From contig JAJPZE010000245.1 in NCBI GenBank assembly GCA_021204565.1, positions 1-7,658 of the forward strand: a DNA stretch of 7,658 bases, read 5' to 3'. Under the pieces are notes generated by a model. It saw only the letters and a list, made by a program, of their open reading frames with translations. It was not told the DNA's origin and searched no databases. Below, one piece after another: positions 6,192 through 7,658 of this stretch (positions are counted from its first letter, which is position 1; every line of letters begins with the position of its first letter). Source of the stretch: Prevotella sp. GTDB taxonomy: Bacteria; Bacteroidota; Bacteroidia; Bacteroidales; Bacteroidaceae. A program made the translations under genes and the position numbers.

Positions 6192-6194
6192 CAC
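6170..6194. repeat. 7-bp inverted repeat with 11-bp spacer spanning the -7 element
   Basis: GTGCAAA (6170-6176) and TTTGCAC (6188-6194) are perfect reverse complements with an 11-base spacer. The right arm covers the TTTG half of the -7 element. The left arm shares GTGC (6170-6173) with the 9-bp repeat just upstream. A dyad of this size over a promoter is a common operator layout, but no regulator can be named. Chance is possible because the -7 element itself supplies four of the seven matching bases. Confidence 0.45.
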
Positions 6195-6229
6195 GCGGTT
6201 TATTAAGGATTAAAAGTAAAGTTTAAGAT

Positions 6230-7658
6230 ATGGATATAAAGGCGGGCTTCATAGAAAACGTCGAGCAGAGCATAATAAACAATTGGGACAACCCCTCGCT
6301 TTCAGACTATCAGGGCGATACTCTGACCTACGCCGATGTGGCCCGGCGCATCGCGAAACTGCATATCGTAATGCGTGAGACGGGCGTGAAAGAAGGCGAC
6401 CGCATAGCCGTCTGCGGGCGGAGCTGCTCCAACTGGGTGGTTGTTTTCTATGCAATCGTAACCTACGGCTGTGTGGCAGTGCCGATACAAAACGAGTTCC
6501 GCTCCGAACAAATCCATAATATCGTTAATCACAGCGATACAAAATTCCTTTTCATCGGCGACGGCGTAAGCCGTAATATCAATTACGACGCAATGCCAGG
6601 ACTTGCCGGAACGGCGAGCTTGGTTAAACTCCGGATGATTAATTCCCGCGACGAGCGTCTCTCCGACGTGATAAATCATCTCGACGAACTATACGAGGCG
6701 AGGTATCCGGGCGGAATAAAAAAAGAGCAAGTCAAATATTTTCACGAGACAAATCCCGACGGATTGGTCTTGCTCAACTACACCAGCGGCACAACAGGGT
6801 TCTCCAAGGGCGTGATGATACCCTACCGCTCGCTTTGGGGCAACTTATATTTTACTCAAACTTTACTCACGAAGGGCGTTCGCCCGGGAGACAACTTAGT
6901 CAGCACGCTGCCCCCGGCGCACACCTTCGGGATGACCTGTGAGCTCCTGTTCGGGTTCGTCTACGGGCTTCATCTCCATTTTCTCAACCGCCCCACAAGC
7001 CCCTCCATTATCCTTCAAATGTGCAAACAGGTGCGCCCGACAATGCTTATAACCGTCCCGCTCATTATGGAGAAGATCATGCGCAAGACGGTCTTCCCCC
7101 GCTTGGCGGAGCGAAAGGTGAGGCGTCTGCTGCGCTTGCCGATAGTCAAACGTTGCGTTAAGCGGCGTATAGCCCGGTATCTAAACGAGGAGTTAGGGGG
7201 AAACATATACCAGGTATTCACCGGCGGCGCGTCGATGAACCCCGATATTGAGCGATTCTTAATAGATATCGGGTTCCCGATAACCAGCGGTTACGGCACG
7301 ACGGAGACCTCCCCGATGATTACATTCAGCGACCGCGACGACCACCTCTTGGGCTCGTGCGGAACGGTGGTGCCGTGCATGGAGATGAAAATAGCGGGGA
7401 GCGAAGACGGTAGGGGATCGGGAGAGGTTCTTTGCCGGGGTATGAATGTTATGCTCGGATATTACAAAGACCCGGACGGGACGGCAACTGTACTGCAAGA
7501 CGACGGCTGGTTTCATACCGGTGATCTGGGGCGCATATCCGACGACGGGCACCTTTTTCTCTTGGGTCGAATAAAGAATATCTTGCTTGGAGCTAACGGC
7601 TTGAATATCTATCCCGAAGAAATTGAGGCGAAGCTCAACTCCTTGCCCATGGTCGCCG
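6230..7658 (+). CDS. AMP-binding long-chain-type acyl-CoA ligase, 3' end cut off by the window
   Basis: Adenylate-forming enzyme expected to activate a fatty acid with ATP and transfer it to CoA at the cytosolic face of the membrane. The frame is open from the ATG at 6230 to the window end, giving 476 residues of what is usually about 550. Motifs in order: P-loop YTSGTTGFSKG (184-194), PPAHTFG (228-234), GGASMNP (332-338), GYGTTET (354-360), GWFHTGDLG (426-434), and the hinge GRIKNILLG with NIYPEEIE (446-466). The catalytic lysine of the C-terminal lid lies beyond the window. The N-terminal text (YADVARRIAKLH, NIVNHSD) resembles the stand-alone ligases common in Bacteroidales. No signal peptide or membrane helix is visible. 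It has its own promoter and is not part of pyrBI. Long-chain fatty acid is the likeliest substrate, but aryl or other acyl acids cannot be excluded. Confidence 0.92.
   Translation, partial: MDIKAGFIENVEQSIINNWDNPSLSDYQGDTLTYADVARRIAKLHIVMRETGVKEGDRIAVCGRSCSNWVVVFYAIVTYGCVAVPIQNEFRSEQIHNIVNHSDTKFLFIGDGVSRNINYDAMPGLAGTASLVKLRMINSRDERLSDVINHLDELYEARYPGGIKKEQVKYFHETNPDGLVLLNYTSGTTGFSKGVMIPYRSLWGNLYFTQTLLTKGVRPGDNLVSTLPPAHTFGMTCELLFGFVYGLHLHFLNRPTSPSIILQMCKQVRPTMLITVPLIMEKIMRKTVFPRLAERKVRRLLRLPIVKRCVKRRIARYLNEELGGNIYQVFTGGASMNPDIERFLIDIGFPITSGYGTTETSPMITFSDRDDHLLGSCGTVVPCMEMKIAGSEDGRGSGEVLCRGMNVMLGYYKDPDGTATVLQDDGWFHTGDLGRISDDGHLFLLGRIKNILLGANGLNIYPEEIEAKLNSLPMVA

Noticed and set aside
1..7658. 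Defence system, mobile element, CRISPR, phage or biosynthetic cluster
   Set aside because: Every gene over 100 codons that can be supported is a recognised housekeeping or transport family, gaps are short, and there are no direct repeats, integrases or transposases.

Overview
The window looks like ordinary chromosomal DNA from a member of the Bacteroidota, most likely the order Bacteroidales. Three things point there. Two intergenic gaps carry the Bacteroides-type -7 element TAnnTTTG (both as TACCTTTG), each with a TTTG element 18-19 bases upstream. Shine-Dalgarno sequences are weak or absent before most genes. The proteins also have the family flavour of that phylum, for example an Fmt with VVVAFRMLPE and NVHASLLP, a ClC protein with GGSVGAEAP, and a stand-alone acyl-CoA ligase of the Bacteroidales type. 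Base composition is slightly over half G+C by eye, so it is not a low-GC Bacteroides. Genus cannot be set from this sequence. All seven genes lie on the + strand; there is no sign of phage, insertion sequence, CRISPR, tRNA or rRNA.

Region 1 (1-4543) is a compact run of four genes: the 3' part of fmt (initiator tRNA formylation), a YrdC/TsaC-type threonylcarbamoyl-AMP synthase (tRNA t6A), a ClC chloride channel/antiporter with a C-terminal CBS pair, and a COG0523 G3E GTPase with a His/acid-rich metal-binding linker. Gaps are 40, 1 and 23 bases, so the four probably share a transcript whose promoter is upstream of the window. Two tRNA or translation-start functions are thus joined to an anion transporter and a probable metal chaperone.

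Region 2 (4544-6113) starts with a 142-base gap holding a good promoter, followed by pyrB and pyrI, the catalytic and regulatory chains of aspartate carbamoyltransferase. Both have the expected active-site, allosteric and zinc residues, so the enzyme should be an E. coli-like regulated holoenzyme.

Region 3 (6114-7658) starts with a 116-base gap holding a second good promoter with two overlapping perfect inverted repeats. It drives a long-chain-type acyl-CoA ligase that runs off the end of the window (476 residues visible).

No clearly new biological system is present. The points most worth a second look are the two mutually exclusive inverted repeats on the ligase promoter, the ClC protein with a valine where transporters have the internal proton glutamate, and the metal-chaperone GTPase with an NKAS in place of NKxD, which sits between translation genes and the zinc-binding PyrI.
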